Shown: positions 13,908 to 15,989 of the stretch, one piece after another | Position numbering within the stretch: the first letter of the stretch is position 1 | How the letters are laid out: each line of letters begins with the position of its first letter | Assembly: GCA_900557035.1 (NCBI GenBank) | Contig: USRA01000050.1 | Location: 1 to 15,989, forward strand | DNA from: an uncultured Prevotella sp. | GTDB taxonomy: Bacteria; Bacteroidota; Bacteroidia; Bacteroidales; Bacteroidaceae | Length of the DNA: 15,989 nucleotides | Direction of reading: 5' to 3' | The notes under the pieces: generated by a model | Told to the model about the DNA's origin: nothing | Seen by the model: only the letters and a program-made list of their open reading frames with translations | Databases searched by the model: none | Program-made: the position numbers and the translations under genes

Positions 13908-15929
13908 TTATTGATTGCCCTTTTTCTTCTTCCACATTTCCTGAGCTGTAGCCCAGGCTGTATCGAATGGAAGTCCCAGGGATGCCAGCATCTCTGGTAT
14001 TGCCAATGCCCAGCTTACATAATAGTAGGCCAAGAGCTGATAGCCACCAAAGTCTTTCTCCGGAATAGAAGGAACTTTGTAGCCACTCTTCTTGTCCGGT
14101 GAAATGCCAGTAGTACCAATCATAGCGATTTCGAAAGCAATCTTCTTGATTTCCATCTTATCCATACCATCGAAATACTCCAGTGCACCCAACATATACA
14201 TAGACATCATCATGGTCTTCATCGGGTCTTCACCATCCTTGTTCTGGGCATAGAAATCATCCTGATTCTTTTTCTGCTCTTCAGTCAGACCATCAAAGGA
14301 GTTTCCACCAGCAGGGGCATCCTCGCCCAGCGCAGCATCACGCATAGCCTTGGTTTTCTCCATTCTATCGAAGCTATCATCGAAATAGTCAGACAACGGC
14401 AAGATTGACATGAATCTTTCGGCATGGAGAGAATCCATAAAATACTCTACCAGCTCATACTCCTCGCCCGGTTTGTAGTCATCATAAGCAAGGAATTCAT
14501 CGCAGAAATCCTTTGCCTGATCAAATTGAGCTCTTGTAGGCTTATACTCCTGATAGAATCTCAAACCGAAGAGATGCTCGAAATGCATTGAGGTAACAAT
14601 ATTCATCACCTTGCTGTTCTGTACAATATCGAGTGGAACGAATTTTGAATTTTCAGAGCCTTTTATCGCCTTGATATTGTAGGTTTCCTGCTCCATCAAC
14701 GACAATAACTGAATAGCCCTAACAATAGGATACTTATCATACATCCGCTTTTCCACGAACAAATCCAGAGGGCAGTTCATCACCTGGAGCATATATCCTC
14801 TATGAATCTGCTCTACCAGATTCATTGCCTTGGAATGCTCAAAGCGATTCACCAATTTCTTGATCCAAGCAGCATATTTGGTTCTGAAAGCTATGACGTT
14901 ATCATTGTTTGAAATGATGACCTTATTGTTGTTCACCTTATCTGCCTCCAAATTCATCTGAAGGTGCATCATTTCATGGATAGCGAGATGCTCCATAAAA
15001 GGCTTCTTAGGATTATACTTAATAAGATGATAATCACGATGATGGGTTGGTCCATATTCCAGCTTAGCAGAAAGATCGAGAGTATCATCCTTCACGATTT
15101 CTATCTTCTGGTTATATTTCATCTCTATCTCATCCTTGATGCCCAGAACCACGTTCATATAGTTGGTAGACTCTACTACGGCGTGAGCTGAAGCCAGCAT
15201 AATCTTATGGAGTTCATCCATTACCTGAGGATTCTCTGAACGGATATTAGCCAGCAGGCAGCCCTTCAAGGCTGTATCAAAAGCCTTCTGATTTTCACGC
15301 TGATTATAATAGCAAACAGCCAAACCATAATAAGCGTTTGCATATTTCTTATCACCTTCCAATGATTTCTCGAACAAAGGTATAGCACTTTCATAATCCT
15401 CGTTTTCCATCATCAAAGCTGCAACATTATTGATGGCGATGAAGTTATCTGGTGAATATTTCAGCACGCTATCATAGTAGGTACGTCCAATCTCATAGTT
15501 GTCTTTATACTTACTATAGAGGTTACCCATCAGAATTAATGCCCAAATATTCTTAGGATTACATCTCAAGGCCTCAATATCGATATCAATTGCCTTATCG
15601 ATATTGCCTGCCTCCATCTCCATCTGGGCAAGAATACGATAACCCTCACTATGGCGTGAGTGCTTCTTCAGGAATTGCTCCAGGCGGCTATGTGCTTCTT
15701 TGAATTGGCGTTTTTCACAGAGCGCTGTAATCTCATTGAATTCTTTCTGAGATTGCTCTAAATCTTTTTGGTCAACTTTTACTTTTACGAAATCTCCATC
15801 GATGGTTACTTCTGCTGAGTATCCATCCACGGTATAGTAGGCTAAGAGTTTGTCTCTCAACTCTTCAGGAGAATGGGCTTCAAATACCCCCCCAGCCCGT
15901 CCGAGAACGGCCGTTTGGGGGTGTATCAT
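13908..15929 (-). CDS. TPR protein with HEMMH zincin-like motif
   Basis: About 673 residues from ATG 15927-15929. Tetratricopeptide-like repeats span roughly residues 58-225, with NPKNIWALILMGNLYSKY, SPDNFIAINNVAALMM and KYANAYYGLAVCYYNQ giving the usual spacing. The central domain carries HEMMH (318-322), an HExxH zinc-binding motif, in a helix (HLAIHEMMHLQ), and a Glu in LFVEKRMYD (about 394) is a candidate third ligand, 72 residues on. The C-terminal third is acidic, then helical and Met-rich near residue 575, ending KKKKGNQ. TPRs bind proteins, so a regulated metallopeptidase is plausible but unproven. It is the first visible gene of the operon. The start is uncertain: a GTG at 15948-15950 is in frame, and a TTG at 15858-15860 would skip a hairpin and G-tract whose translation looks like non-conserved repeat. 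Confidence 0.75.
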   Translation of the reverse strand: MIHPQTAVLGRAGGVFEAHSPEELRDKLLAYYTVDGYSAEVTIDGDFVKVKVDQKDLEQSQKEFNEITALCEKRQFKEAHSRLEQFLKKHSRHSEGYRILAQMEMEAGNIDKAIDIDIEALRCNPKNIWALILMGNLYSKYKDNYEIGRTYYDSVLKYSPDNFIAINNVAALMMENEDYESAIPLFEKSLEGDKKYANAYYGLAVCYYNQRENQKAFDTALKGCLLANIRSENPQVMDELHKIMLASAHAVVESTNYMNVVLGIKDEIEMKYNQKIEIVKDDTLDLSAKLEYGPTHHRDYHLIKYNPKKPFMEHLAIHEMMHLQMNLEADKVNNNKVIISNNDNVIAFRTKYAAWIKKLVNRFEHSKAMNLVEQIHRGYMLQVMNCPLDLFVEKRMYDKYPIVRAIQLLSLMEQETYNIKAIKGSENSKFVPLDIVQNSKVMNIVTSMHFEHLFGLRFYQEYKPTRAQFDQAKDFCDEFLAYDDYKPGEEYELVEYFMDSLHAERFMSILPLSDYFDDSFDRMEKTKAMRDAALGEDAPAGGNSFDGLTEEQKKNQDDFYAQNKDGEDPMKTMMMSMYMLGALEYFDGMDKMEIKKIAFEIAMIGTTGISPDKKSGYKVPSIPEKDFGGYQLLAYYYVSWALAIPEMLASLGLPFDTAWATAQEMWKKKKGNQ
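15884..15926. repeat. GC-rich hairpin with seven-base C/G tract at the 5' end of the TPR gene
   Basis: ATAC (15884-15887) pairs with GTAT (15923-15926), five Cs (15889-15893) pair with five Gs (15917-15921), and CCGT (15897-15900) pairs with ACGG (15907-15910). The C7 run (15887-15893) is a G7 tract on the coding strand. The element is far more GC-rich than the neighbouring coding sequence and resembles an interspersed palindromic repeat or an upstream terminator. It overlaps the annotated 5' end of the TPR gene, which makes that start doubtful. Confidence 0.55.
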
Positions 15930-15989
15930 AGAGGGCAGAACCGCTATCACGACTCCACCTAAGCCCCTCTAAGGGCATATCTTTTTTCA
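15930..15989. other. Window edge, upstream of the TPR gene
   Basis: No gene or clear TAnnTTTG box is visible here. In the TPR frame a TAG at 15969-15971 closes the frame upstream, so a long N-terminal extension is excluded. The operon promoter, if close, must lie beyond the edge or be non-consensus. Confidence 0.5.

Noticed and set aside
1..15989. CRISPR array, tRNA genes or insertion sequence
   Set aside because: I saw no regularly spaced repeats, no tRNA cloverleaf with a T-loop motif, and no transposase-like protein.

Overview
The window looks like a chromosomal segment of a Bacteroidota bacterium, most likely Prevotella/Segatella or a close relative. The signs are a Bacteroidota-style L13-S9 gene pair, several TAnnTTTG (-7 type) promoter boxes, few Shine-Dalgarno sequences, and a DUF3987/VirE-N-like protein of a kind typical of this phylum. 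Every gene I accept lies on the minus strand, so transcription runs from high to low coordinates. Genus and family names come from reading the translations, not from a database search.

Layout, left to right: (1) 1-660, the start of the core ribosomal operon: the first codons of rpsI (S9), complete rplM (L13), and a structured leader with its own promoter. (2) 660-1182, a gene-free stretch with a candidate small RNA (promoter box at 980-987, strong hairpin plus U-run at 873-916) and an inverted repeat at 1008-1075. (3) 1183-5393, a phage- or satellite-like cassette of three genes: a Bro-N/KilAC antirepressor-like protein, an 821-residue DUF3987-type P-loop protein, and a DUF5675 protein. It is followed upstream by a hairpin-rich region (5578-5736). 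(4) 5788-7126, two unrecognised genes separated by a 316-bp spacer that holds a structured element. (5) 7258-15929, a tight six-gene operon closed by a strong terminator.

The six-gene operon is the most interesting part. In transcription order it encodes a TPR protein with an HEMMH zincin-like motif, a PD-(D/E)XK-DUF2075 nuclease-helicase, a small EVE/PUA-like protein, a second and diverged PD-(D/E)XK-DUF2075 nuclease-helicase, a UPF1/DNA2-like SF1 helicase, and a small coiled-coil protein. Three of the five junctions overlap (4, 11 and up to 25 nt) and the other two gaps are 32 and 35 nt, which argues for one transcript and coordinated products. Two nuclease-helicases around a possible modified-base reader, plus a third helicase and a putative protease, resemble an anti-phage or DNA-quality-control module. 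I do not recognise it as any named system, and the defence role is inference.

Limits: starts are uncertain for the TPR gene (its 5' end overlaps a GC-rich hairpin with a seven-G tract near the window edge) and for the coiled-coil gene. The RNA elements rest on visible pairing and promoter boxes only.
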